Source of the DNA: Amylostereum areolatum
Taxonomy: Eukaryota > Basidiomycota > Agaricomycetes > Russulales > Stereaceae
Assembly (NCBI GenBank): GCA_012932865.1
Contig: SAXG01000001.1
Location: 1,787,693-1,851,692 of the forward strand
Direction: 5' to 3'
Length of the DNA: 64,000 bases
The stretch's first letter is position 1. Each line of letters begins with the position of its first letter. A model generated the notes under the pieces. That model saw only the letters and a program-made list of their open reading frames with translations. It was not told where the DNA came from and searched no databases. A program made the translations under genes and the position numbers. Below are positions 1 through 11,075 of the stretch, one piece after another.

Positions 1-3000
1 AAGTCCTGAGCTGTCCCGCCTTGTTGTAAAGCGCAACGGGCAAGAGGGTCGGGTATGTATTGTGAAGATCAACCGTGGACGTCGGCGCTCAGTGCGAATG
101 TTGCTTCAACCACGGACGATTGAGGGTCGGTGACCGTGGTAGTGAGATCACGCTCCCTGTTTCGTACGAGTCCAGGTCGCGCTACGTTTCACGGAAGCGC
201 CGTTATTAATTCTTTTGAGGGTGGGTCATGAGGGGGGGGAGGAAACGTACCAAGTGCAGGGGAAGGGACAACGTTGTCTGCGAACGGACGTGCGTAGGTC
301 TCTGGTGACTGGGAATGACCTATGAGAGCAACGATCAGCGGTTTGGGCGAAGGAGGAAGAAACAACGGTCTACTGAGAAGGCGCTGTTTGTTGCCATGTA
401 CTCCGGGGGGGAGAACTGCAGGTGCGTTGGCAGTTCGCGTACGATCTCTTCTGGCGTTGCACATAACTTCGTGCGACTTCGGTCGCGGTTGTTGACGCTG
501 CACACGATCGGATCGGTCAGGAGTGAAAACAACGCACGAGGCCGAAAACAGACGCACGTAGCGAGGACGGAACATGTGTACACTGCACGACAGGCTCCCG
601 CGTCAGAACGACATGAAACGTGCACACGTCGGACGACTCACCGCTGGCTGTGCACATCGCCACTGCAAACCACACACTCTTGTTCGTCAAGGTGACGTCC
701 TGTTCAAGGCGTCAGTTCTTCACGTGGACAGGCAGATGGTGTGTATGCACTTACCCCGAGGAAACCGAATACCTGCCATACCCTGCGATGAAGAGAAATC
801 ATGATACGGTGGCCTATCTCGATATGGCGCGAACTTACGAGACGCCTACGCCCCGGGCAATGAAAAAAACGATGAGTCGTTCTATGGGACTGTTGCTCCT
901 AGCGAGTCACATCGTTAATGGACGCAGCGAGGCCGTCCCGCGAGAGAACGTACTTGTCACCGAATTCGTTCCTGTGATCGTTCAGGAGGCACACGAGCGC
1001 GACGGTCAGGAGGACATCTAGGGAGGTTTCCACCGCGATATTCGCGTCCAACAATGTCTAGGGCGAGTCAGTGGATGGCATTGACGTCAAAAGACGGTGC
1101 ATTCTTACGTGCACGAGGTCGACGCCTGACGCGCCTGCGCGGCAACTGTGGAGACGCTCAGAAACTGTAATCTCTCCAGTGAGGCGACCAGTGCACGAAC
1201 CTGATAGTGTTTAACGCTATACGGGATATTAACATCGATATAAGGTGCATGAAGCGTAATACGCACCGATGCTTGTGGTAATGGCGAAAAGGGCCAAGAT
1301 GGTCTGATAGAATTGCAGATAAGGAAGACTTCCCAGCCGTGCAACGTAAAATCAACTCACAAAAACACCACTCATGACGAATGTCCATGGGGAGTCGGGG
1401 TAGACACTTCGGCGCACTAGAAGATGCGGGCCTTAGCGAAAAGATCGCAGCGGTAATCACCGTTCCAGCCACACCTTTCCATATGCGCACGATGAAAAAT
1501 CTACAAAGCAAAGTAAGTCCTGCGTTCTTTCCACGGCGGTGCAACTCACATTTGAACGAGAAATATGATCAAACCCTGGCGCGCGCATCGTCAGTCAGCC
1601 GCTCGGCGCACCTACCGAGTGAAAGGAACTCACTGTAAGTAAGCCTGACGCCTATTAGTGATCGGCAGTCAGCACGTGTCCCCACGAAGGCACAACAAGT
1701 CCGCATACCAAGAGAGGCCTGAGAACGACGGGAAAGGATCAGCGAGGTGCTGGACGGAGTTACATGTAGCGTAGTGACCCACCATTGGCAACTGGAAAAT
1801 TGGAGGTCCATTTTCCCGAACACCACCTCCCAGAGAGCGTACGCCGAAAACGCGACCGTCAGAGTGTCAAAAAGCCTGCCCGCGCGTTCGTCAATCCGGC
1901 CATCCTAGGCCTCGGTGTTACGGAAGATATATCCGTACCAGATTGCCAGCATCTATGCGCGCAGCGGAACGGTTGAGCCAACATCTCATATGCGTAGCAA
2001 GTCAAGATGGACGCACCCATAGTTTGAGTCCAATGCTATTGCGAGGGTATTCCGTGAAAAAGATGAAGATTTGTTGTACGGTAATGCCATATAAACTGTT
2101 CGAGGTCAGCGTCGTGCGGGAAGAGTATACGATGCGACGTACACTGCCGAGATGATGGTTCCCAAAAGGAGTGGGCCCAAGTCAGACGAGGGCGGGGGAG
2201 CGCCGCCGTTCATGCGAAACAGGCGACGGACCAGGCTATTCGGAGATGTGGTATAGCAGCTCTCCGAGCAGGGAACATGGGGGTTGGGACGAAAAAGAGG
2301 TCAACAGTCAACCGACCCGTGAGGCCCAACTCATCGAATAGAAGTACTGCTACGGTGCTACCAGGAGGGAGGTCGCGGCGGAGATGGAGAATCTGATTTT
2401 GTAGCGTGGGGCGGGTGCGGGACCCGAGAGGTTCTGTTCTCGCTGTTCGTCCTGCAGGGGGGGTGCGGCTTGCATGCCGATAAGCGGACTACCGCGGCGA
2501 GCGAGCGCGCCGTTCAGCCGAGAACAACGGATGGCTTCACGGAAATAATATAGAGCAGGCTCAGCAGGGCGGGCGGCCTCGAGCCTCGAGGCTTGACAAA
2601 TTACAAAGTTAATAGTGCGAGATTCGGATGACGCTGTGGGTGCGATGCTTCCAAAATGAACAAAGTGTCTGGAGTTTGCGCTGAGATGGTAGGGATTGGG
2701 GGAAAACTCCTGGCAAGCTTTCTGGACTCGCACTTGTACGGTACCGTCTGTTTGCAGGCGTCCAACCGATGCAAAGCTTCTGGCCATGGAGGAGTTGATG
2801 TATATGGATGCATGATGATGGCGGTTTTGCGAAGAACGCCGGATACACCACCAGGCGATCCCTCAGCTTCATTCCGATATCACGCCCCTGAGTTTGAAGT
2901 TGGTGTGCCGATGGATGGAATCCAAAAATGTCAAGCGGATATCACGCTCAACGAATTCCCTTGGGCCCGAAGCTGAGGTTCTTTGGATTCAATCCAATAA

Positions 3001-4196
3001 TCTTACTAAGCTCATCAAGAATCGCTCGGCGGGTTGCTGGCTTAAATCGTGCTTATTGCGATCTTATCCTGATGTAGAAGGAAGAAAATCATGATATTTT
3101 CATTTGATAACTACAGAGTATATGGGGGCTGCTACGGGATATATGGAGAGGGATGACAGGTGAGAGAGGGTTACCTGGGATGCCAACAAAGCAGGTGGAC
3201 CAGACGGAGACCGAGATAAGACCAGGGAACCCAGTGAGCCAGGGGACAGAGAGCCAGGACCAGAGAGGAGCGCGAGCGGGACCAAGATCGCGAGCGAGGA
3301 CCAAGACCGCAAGCAAAAATCGAGAGACCGAGAGTAAAGTTCAAGACCACGAGCAAAGTTCAAGACCAGGAGTAAAGTTCAAGGCCGCGAGCGAAGGTGA
3401 GGACGACTGCCAGCGACAACAAGAGGGGCGCCGGAGCATGTGCAAATCCTGAATGCTGTCGCGAGGGCAGGTGGGCGGTAAGTGAATAGAACACGCACCA
3501 TGGTCCAGACTCTGGATGATGCCCACATGAGAGTGTCGAAGGGAGAGTCCATACCCAACCCTTCGTACATCCACGGAAACCCTGACGCGCCGTCCAAATC
3601 TCGGTACGTCGGAGTCGCCCATTACAGATGAGGGGTTATGGCCAGGTGAAGGACGGGGAGAAGAGAAGGACGTGGTGAGAGGAAACAAGGAGTCGAGGAT
3701 GACTTGGCGCGACGACGAAAATGAATACTGCTTACATAACCCGCGCTCGTCGCCGTCCATCGAGGACTCTGTGGGGATTGAAACTGAGAGGACAACCTGT
3801 ACTCACGCTGACTTGGGCGCGAAGCCGACTTTCTCGCAACGGATAATCGGAATGGCGCCGAGATTGAGGGGGTTGGATTGAAGCTGACACGATGCTAGCG
3901 TGAACCCTTGGTCACGCCATCAGACTCATCCGAATGGCCCCGCATAGAGTCATGCTGAGGCAACTGCTGGTGGTGTAGAAGGCGGTTTGACGATCCTGTT
4001 GAGCGGCTGATCCAAGGCTGATCAGACTGACACTCTCCCTCCGGCCGATATCGCCGTCGGCCGAGACCAAAATCTATCACGTGCTCTACTCTGTAATACC
4101 CACACGTGACGACAACGCGATAGTCGAACGCGTCCACGCTGCACACGCTTCTACGGGCAGGCACTCCCACACGCTTTCCTCTCCGCAACCACCACC
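1..4196. other. Gene-free region upstream of the amidohydrolase
   Basis: I see no convincing gene here. The open frames are short, overlap each other on both strands, and show no recognisable motif or consistent splice signals. The one structured element is the 19-bp tandem array near 3332-3397, listed separately. The last ~100 bp before 4197 should contain the promoter and 5' leader of the amidohydrolase, but no clear TATA box is visible. Degenerate transposon DNA is possible, but I recognise no transposon protein. Confidence 0.5.
3332..3397. repeat. 19-bp tandem repeat, about 3.5 copies
   Basis: Units start at 3332, 3351 and 3370, and a partial fourth starts at 3389. Each is close to GAGTAAAGTTCAAGACCAC, with a few substitutions per unit. 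A looser AGGACCAAGACCGCGAGC-like pattern runs upstream from about 3250, so the array may be the better-preserved end of an older minisatellite. No gene overlaps it with confidence. Confidence 0.75.
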
Positions 4197-7100
4197 ATGG
4201 AAAAGCTCGACGGGTTGCCCATCCCCGCTGGGGCCGCGGCGCCGTCCAATGCTTCCCGTCCTCGAGGTCGTATTGCTCGCTGGGCTGGACTGTTGATCCT
4301 GCTCTCCGCAGTCCAAATGCTTGTCTTCTCTGACTCTTCCCCGTCGCTCGCACGGGTTCCCATCCATGCTCAGGAGACCCTCAACAAGTGTCGCTCGCAT
4401 TCCCTCCTGCCGGGACCTACTCAAAGTTTCCATCATCGCACCAAGTCTGACAGGCATGTACCCGGCACACCCGCGACGCTCATTCGAAACGCGAAGATCT
4501 GGACGGGGGTGGAGAACGGCACGGAGGTCATCAAGGGTGATGTGTTCCTCGAGGACGGATTGATCAAGGGCGTTGGGCACATAGGATCGTTTGACAGGTT
4601 GACGGAGATGGAACTTGACCGACTGCAAGCGACTGGAAAGCTGAAGGTAATCGACGCGAAAGGCGCGTGGGTTACGCCCGGGTATGTACTCTATCCTGAG
4701 CCTTCGTGGATTCCGACTGAGCGGAGCTCCTAGTATTGTCGACAATCACTCTCATTTGGGCGTGTTCTCCGCGCCTTCCTTGAGCGGTTCCGCAGACACC
4801 AACTCATTCAAAGGACCTATCCTGCCCTGGCTTCGTTCACTGGACGCTCTCAACACGCACGACGACGCTTACGCTCTCTCGATTGCGGGTGGTGTGACTA
4901 CGGCTTTGGTCCTCCCTGGCTCTGCCAATGCAATCGGTACCTGCCTTTTTTGTGCCGTCTCATCATATGCTCACTAGGCGAATTTCCCGGATAGGTGGAC
5001 AGGCATTCACGATCAAGCTCCGCAAGACAGCCGAAAGGTCGCCCACGTCAATGCTCGTCGATCCGCCTTACAATCTCAACGGGACGCACCTCGATGACGA
5101 TCATCCACCAACATGGCGTCATATGAAGTAAGTCAATGCTCATCATTCCGAAGAATAGTATGCTCATGATGTTTTCTTGCACAGGCATGCATGCGGTATG
5201 TCATCGTCTGCCGCTCGGATTTTAATTCTCTGACTCATCCTTTGGCGATGACAAGGCGAGAACCCCAGTATGTTCCTCACGCCATAGATGTTTACAAGTT
5301 GACTAAACCATTCCTAGGCCGCGTCTACAGCGCCACTCGTATGGACACGTTCTGGGCATTTCGACAGGCGTCAGTGACTATTCACCTCACCTGCTCTGGC
5401 CGCTCATACCACCATTGCTCCACCAATAGATACGATACCGCGCGTCAAATCAAGGAAAAGCAAGACGTCTACTGCAGCAGGGCGCTTTCCGGACAATGGG
5501 CCGATCTCGGCGATTATCCTGAAGACCTACAGTGGGAGGCGCTTGTAGACGTCCTCCGGGGTCGCGTCAAGGTGAGTTTTGATGGTGATCGTTCAGTCGT
5601 ATATAGACTCGGTTGACCGGCGGACCAGGTGCAAGCCCATTGCTATGAAGCCGTCGATCTGGATGACTTGATACGTGTGAGTCTCAGTTGTTTCCGCAGG
5701 TAGTTGGCAGTATATCTGACGGAGGTGTAGCTCACAAACGAGTTTCAATTTCCCATTGCGGCGGTTCATCATGCTCACGAGGCGTACTTGGTACCCGACG
5801 TCCTAAAACGAGCCTACGGTAAGATGCCGCGTTTTGGAAGCCAGTTGAATTGAGCTTACGCGCCTGTAGGACACCCTCCCGCTGCCGCCATCTTTGCTGT
5901 CAATGGCAGGTAAGTACGGTATTCGCAAGTACTGGTCTCCGGTGCCTCAACTGTCGGATAGATATAAGCGCGAAGCTTACCGCGGTTCAGAATTCGCGCC
6001 TCGAATTCTGGCTGATAATGGCATTCAGGTGGTCATGAAGGTATGCGTTCATTGCGTTCTTCACGTCAATTCTTTATCGACTTTCACATGTCAATTCCCT
6101 ACAGAGCGACCACCCCGTTCTCAACTCCCGGTATCTACTATTCGAGGCGCAACAAGCTTATTACTACGGCCTTCCCGAGAATCTCGCTCTTGCCTCGGTT
6201 ATCACCACTCCCGCACAAGTCATCGGCCTCGACCATCGCGTAGGGTACATCAAGAAAGGTAGCACTTTATCACTCCTCCTCAGATGGCCAGTTACTGACA
6301 CCTTGGCATGATCAGGCTGGGACGCCGGTATGTTGTCACTGTACCCAGTGGCTGTATCGCTCGTTCATACGATTGGCATTAGACCTTGTCATCTGGGACA
6401 GCCACCCACTCGCGCTTGGGGCAACGCCGGTCCAGGTTGTCATCGACGGTGTCCTTCAACTCGACTCGCCCTATACCCTCCATAAACCCGAGACGTTCCA
6501 ATCCAGCCCCGAAGTTCCCAACTTCGACCGCGAGGTGGAGGAAACTTTGAAGTACGACGGCCTACCCCCATTGCTCCCTAACAAGAGCGAGGCCAACACA
6601 ATACTTTTCACTAACGTCAAGTCCGTCATTCTGCCACGCCTTGATACCCTTCAGGAGGCATTTTCCGCCCAAGAAGAGATGGGCGTAGCCATCGTAAAGG
6701 ATGGTTCCTTGGTGTGCCATGGCGTCCCGAGTACCTGCGTTGTAGACGACTTCCTTGCTGCCGATGATAGCCTTCGCGTTATTGACCTTCAGGGAGGAGC
6801 GCTCTCCCCTGGCCTGACTTCGTTCGGTTCCGACCTGGGACTATCCGAGATCCGTGGAGAAGCCTCAACGCGTGATGGTATCGTATTTGACCCGCTGTCC
6901 GGTCCCGTTCCCAAGATTGTTGGTGGCGATAATGCCCTCATTCGGGCCGTTGACGGCCTTCAGTTCGCTGGTCGTGACGCATTGTAAGTAGCATTTCGCT
7001 CGCCGTTCTCGTGCTTCTGCTGACGCTTGGCTCAGGCTTGCATACAGGTCGGGTGTGACCAAGGCCATCAGTGCACCCGTCGGTGCCAGTACGGGGTTCC

Positions 7101-8021
7101 TACAGGGCCTGGGTACCTTGTTCTCGCTTGGTGCGGAACATAAGCTGGAATCGGGCGCGGTAGTTCAGAAAGTCACGGCGTTGCATGTCTCCGTTGGCCA
7201 CGGAGGACGGGCCAGCATCAGCACCCAGGTTGCCGCGTTGCGCAAGATTCTCCTTGCGTTACCCGAAGACACAGACGCAACAGAACTTGGTCAGAGCGTC
7301 GCGTCCGTTGTGAGGGTATGTAAACCACGTTCGTGGAAAATATACACTCTGACTCCGGGATCGAATCAGGGTGTTCTTCCCATCGTTGTACACGCAGATA
7401 GCGCCGATGTCATCGCGACACTCATCTTGCTCAAGAGGGAAGCCGAGGAGAAGACTGGCGCCAGGATCCGAATGACGGTTGCAGGAGCGGCAGAGGCGCA
7501 TATATTGGCGACAGAACTCGCACAGGCAGATATCGGCGTGATTGTCGCCCCTTCGCGACCTTTCCCAAGCGCATGGGAGCAGGAGCGATTGTAAGTGTCA
7601 TTTCTACTTGCTAAAAACGTTCCCTGACGGGTGAATATGGTCTATAGCCTACCAGGACCTCCGCTTTCGAAAGACAGTGCGATATCCAAGCTACTTTCCC
7701 ATGGCGTTACGGTCGGCGTGGGCATCGTCGAGGCCTGGCAGGCGCGCAACACGCGCCTCGATATCGCATGGGTGAGTACAATTCTATCTCCTTCACGGTC
7801 GGATGCTGACTGGTATATAGGCCGCTCTAGAGTCTGGCGGGGGTATTTCCAAAACGGAAGCCCTCGCCCTCGCCTCGACTAACCTGGAGAAGTTGCTGGG
7901 AGCAGAGACGCAGGTCGAGAGCGCAGACCTGGTGGTGACTGCAGGTGGCGATTTATTGGAGTTGGGAAGTAAGGTGGTAGGCGTGGTATCATCGAGACGT
8001 GGGATAGTGGAGTTGTTCTAA
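4197..8021 (+). CDS. Two-domain amidohydrolase (annotated in fungi as carbohydrate esterase family 9-like), membrane-anchored
   Basis: This is a fungal amidohydrolase-superfamily protein of about 900 residues with roughly a dozen short introns. Residues ~29-44 form a single hydrophobic segment, so the enzyme is probably a signal-anchored or secreted protein. The first half has the superfamily hallmarks: an ATLIRNAKIWTG N-terminal strand, the metal-binding HSHLG motif coded near 4747, AHCYEAVD near 5638, AVHHAHEA near 5760 and the catalytic-type aspartate in KSDHP near 6105. The second half (from ~6590) repeats the fold outline but has lost the HxH pair. Many exon joins keep frame exactly; for example the exons around 4680/4736 give G-IVDNHSHLG. 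The start is the first ATG in good context (ACCACCATGG), and the TAA is at 8019-8021. The substrate is unknown. The CE9/N-acetylglucosamine-6-phosphate deacetylase label is a family annotation, not proof of activity. Confidence 0.88.
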
Positions 8022-8798
8022 CGTGGGATGCGTGGACCGTGTGTTATGCTGCGTTATTATTATGACAAACGAGCAATTGAAGCGCAGAGGTGAACGCAGA
8101 GCGACGGAGAAAGAACAGGGGAACATTAAGATTATAATAAACGAGATCGTGAAGCAGAAGAGACCGATGCGCAAGCGGAATACAAACAAGAGAGGAAACA
8201 AATGGGAAACAACTGAGAACGAGAACAAGCGAGAAAGAGACGAGCGGGGGATACAAACGAGTTCGAAACCAAAGTCCAAGTCCGAGCAGCAGTCCAACCA
8301 AACCAACCTCCCACCATCTCACCACCTACTCACCCTCCTCCCCCCCTCGACGGAGACACTCCAAGGCATGGGCGGCCAACCCCACACCTCAAAGCACCCC
8401 GCCCCCACTCCCCTCCACGTCCCCTTTCCACCGTCGAGAGTGAATTGCAGTTCGTCGTCGGGTTTGGAAGCGGGTACCTATAGAAGGGCGATCAAGCGAA
8501 TGGTAAACGAGCGCGAGTAAGACCGTCCGTCTCCTCCGGCTGTCCGTGTCCTCGCGAAAGACACGACCAGTCGGAGCAGTGTCCGCTCACCTGTGTAACT
8601 TTGCGCGACGCTTGAAGAGACACACTGACAGTGTGGGACTTGGGCTGAATCCTGGGCATGCAGGGCCTGTGGAAAGGCGATCAAGCGAGAGGTAACGAAA
8701 GAGAGTAACCCGACCCTTCCTCCTCCGGCTGTCCGTGCCCTCGCGAAAGGCACGACCAGTCGGAGCAGAGGCCGCACACCGTAGTAACAACAACGCGT
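8022..8798. other. Intergenic DNA with the duplicated hairpin block
   Basis: No supported gene. 8060-8330 is purine-rich on the plus strand. Two diverged direct repeats of about 105 bp (8487-8590 and 8676-8780, offset 189 bp) follow, each containing a long hairpin listed separately. The spacer between them is unremarkable. Confidence 0.6.
8487..8780. repeat. Two ~105-bp direct repeats, each containing a hairpin with a compensatory change
   Basis: Copy A (8487-8590) and copy B (8676-8780) share a GGCGATCAAGCG start and a CGGAGCAG-containing end. Within each, an inverted repeat forms a stem: 8531-8542 pairs with 8568-8579 and 8545-8550 with 8560-8565 in A; the equivalents in B span 8720-8768. 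The loop CTCGCGAAA is identical. The inner stem is CGTGTC/GACACG in A and CGTGCC/GGCACG in B, so one T-A pair has become C-G on both sides. The repeat and stems are seen directly; a structured RNA or protein-bound hairpin is inference. Confidence 0.7.
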
Positions 8799-8999
8799 TC
8801 AAGTGCGCGAGCCGGCGACGTGGTGAGGGCAGATGTTGCACCTCATGCCGTCGAACATGCAGCCGGTCGGACGTCCCTCCCGGGGAGGCGGCCTCGCCCA
8901 GGCGGTGACGCCGTCGCAGGGAACACGCTGGACCTTCTCGCCCACCACGGCGACGACGATCGAGCGCCAGAACACTTTGGGGAAAGAGCGGGAAGACAT
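8799..8999 (-). CDS. Possible small protein gene, 66 residues, unrecognised
   Basis: An ATG at 8999 opens a 66-residue frame ending with TGA at 8799-8801. The product starts MSSRSFPKVFWRS, has a short hydrophobic patch (SIVVAVVG) and three cysteines. Support comes from context: a good TATA box lies about 160 bp upstream on the same strand, followed by a pyrimidine-rich leader. Against it, the frame is short and GC-rich and the leader crosses a very C-rich tract on the coding strand. I do not recognise a family. Confidence 0.3.
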   Translation of the reverse strand: MSSRSFPKVFWRSIVVAVVGEKVQRVPCDGVTAWARPPPREGRPTGCMFDGMRCNICPHHVAGSRT

Positions 9000-9001
9000 G
9001 T

Positions 9002-9058
9002 GGGTAGGGTGGGGGGGGGGGTGGGGGGGTGGGGTGGATGTGGGTGTGGGTGTGGGTA
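9002..9058 (+). repeat. G-rich tract with G-quadruplex potential
   Basis: The plus strand has G runs of 3, 3, 11, 7, 4 and then repeated GGG triplets separated by one or a few bases. This pattern meets the usual G-quadruplex sequence rule many times over. It falls between the TATA box and the ATG of the possible small minus-strand gene, so it would be C-rich leader in that transcript. Confidence 0.7.
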
Positions 9059-9156
9059 TGAGTGCGGATGGGAGAGATGATAATGCAGGAGCAGAATCAA
9101 GAATGCAAGGATGTAGAACAAGCGAGCACTGAAGATAATACGTCCTCCCCGCCCGC

Positions 9157-9164
9157 CTTTTATA
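9157..9164 (-). promoter_or_regulatory. TATA box
   Basis: TATAAAAG on the minus strand is followed by a GC-rich stretch and then a mixed leader. It is the most canonical TATA element I saw in an intergenic region here. It points toward the possible small gene at 8799-8999, but could drive an untranslated RNA. Confidence 0.4.
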
Positions 9165-11075
9165 CACCCCCCGCCGGGGCCCCGCGCCAGGAATTCGGGT
9201 CGCCATTGCGGTTTGGGCTGGGGGTCAGCTGGCGGTACGGTCTGAACTGCAACGGCGAGAGGCGGTACGGTCTGAACCGAAATCTGCGGCGCTGGGGCGG
9301 GAAATACGCGTTCTAGACTCTCCGCCATGGCGAAATGGGCTGGTGAAGGCGGGAAGCTATGCAGTTGAGACTGGAATCGCGGGAGAAGAGCGCGATCCAC
9401 GGCCTCTGGGGGGCAGTTTGGGCCGCGTGGACGCATGGTAGCGGCGGTAGAACGTCTGGGGAGGTGAACGGCGTCGTCATCGGTTGAGATTCGAATGTGG
9501 AGGTCATTGTATGCTGAATTTGCGGCCTTAGCTGGTTGATTACTATACGTGCGACCTATGTCGCCACGGCGTGGAGAAACACGTCTGGTTTGGTCTGATT
9601 TTTATTGAAAATTGAGGGGTGTACAGTCCAAGACAGCGGTGAACCACCGCAATCTATTTCTTGCTACAGTGGCTAAACAGCTAGGCGGTGTTTGTGAGGC
9701 AAGATATGAGAAGGAGGGGATGGACGAGGATAGTTGAGAAGGACTTTGAGGTGATGGGTATTTTTTGAGTTCCGAAGCCCAATGGAAAGGTCGAGATGCC
9801 GACCATTGCAAGTTCCGGGATGCCGGATAGCGGAAAGATACCTAGAAGAAGTTTGGGAGGTCAGTGTACCAGTGAATACAGTCGGCCTAGAGACTTGATG
9901 GTCCATGGAAACGGCTCCCTGGTACTTAGGAGACTTGCAGACCTGTGAACAATGATTTCGAGAATCTTTAAAAGGTGTATAAAACTCACCTCCAGTGAAT
10001 GATAAGCCGCGTATGTATAGATGTGGAGACGACATGCCTGCAGCCAACATTATGAACAGACGGTGAGTTAGAAGGAGCAGCCCGAGCAATAAGATACATG
10101 CGCGTAATATGCGACCCTTGCGTGCGAAGACGTGGTATCCTGTAGGCCAAAATATATGCGCGTTGTACAAGTGGTGTCACGAGTATTTTGAGGCCGGCTG
10201 CACGGAGAAAAGGATGAAGGTAGACTTCTGGTATTAACCCGAACGAGGAATGTTCCCCTGCTCTGGAGCTACAAGATAGATACCGAGTACACGATTGAAT
10301 GCGAGGGGAAACGGCTTTATTCCGTGCATGGTTTCCCTGGCCTCGAAGCCTGTACGAGCCGCTGAAAAACTCCAATTTGGTCCCCGCCTAAGGAACGCCT
10401 TTGTTACGAGTAAAACCAATGAGAATGGGCGACCCACGATTCGTGCTCCAGCAGAGGGAAGGAACTGCAGAGGGCCGTCGTGTAAATGAGAACTTGGCTT
10501 GATGTTGCCAACTTCGCTTAGCATAACTAGTCTTCATTCGACCTTGCAGCGTGTTGCAAAACGAGTCGGACATACAGAAATATCCACAGCTTCATCATGT
10601 GTGCTGAAAATTGGCCATGGTGTGTATGACATAAATGGTTCGTATCTGCTGAATAGAACATGATGAGAAATGTGTTCGAACCACAAGAAACGCTGGCTCA
10701 CCCGAGGAGAAAGACTGCATTCATTCAAGAGTCGCGGTGGCATGTTATATATCCCAATGAGCGAGCTATGGCGATCTTCCAGTCCTATGGTTTTCGGAAA
10801 GATTCGTATTATGTTCAATTCGTGTGCTAACCGACGGATGGTGAAGATGGGTGAAGTGTCCTTGTGTCCTTGTGATAACCAGGCTCGGTCCAGTAGCGTT
10901 TGTGTTGCCTAAGTCGGGTGCACTCCTCGGTCCAAGAGCTTCACACAGTGTGGAATCTGGTCTGTGGATGCAACGGAACGAAGGAAGTAAGATCAACAGC
11001 TCGGGGCCGGTCATCGTGGTGGATCGAGAAGAAGACGCGTCGCGGCAGTTCACACGCGCCTTCCCTCCGTCCACA
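9165..11075. other. Gene-free region before TRM44
   Basis: Open frames on both strands are short and none gives a recognisable protein. Around 9230-9275 there is a near-perfect repeat of GGCGGTACGGTCTGAAC (two copies about 30 bp apart). The segment just before 11076 should carry the TRM44 promoter. Confidence 0.5.

Noticed and set aside
8843..9436. 197-codon minus-strand frame over the C-rich tract
   Set aside because: Most of it is low-complexity translation of CCACCC and CCCACA repeats (His/Pro runs), and it crosses the TATA box.
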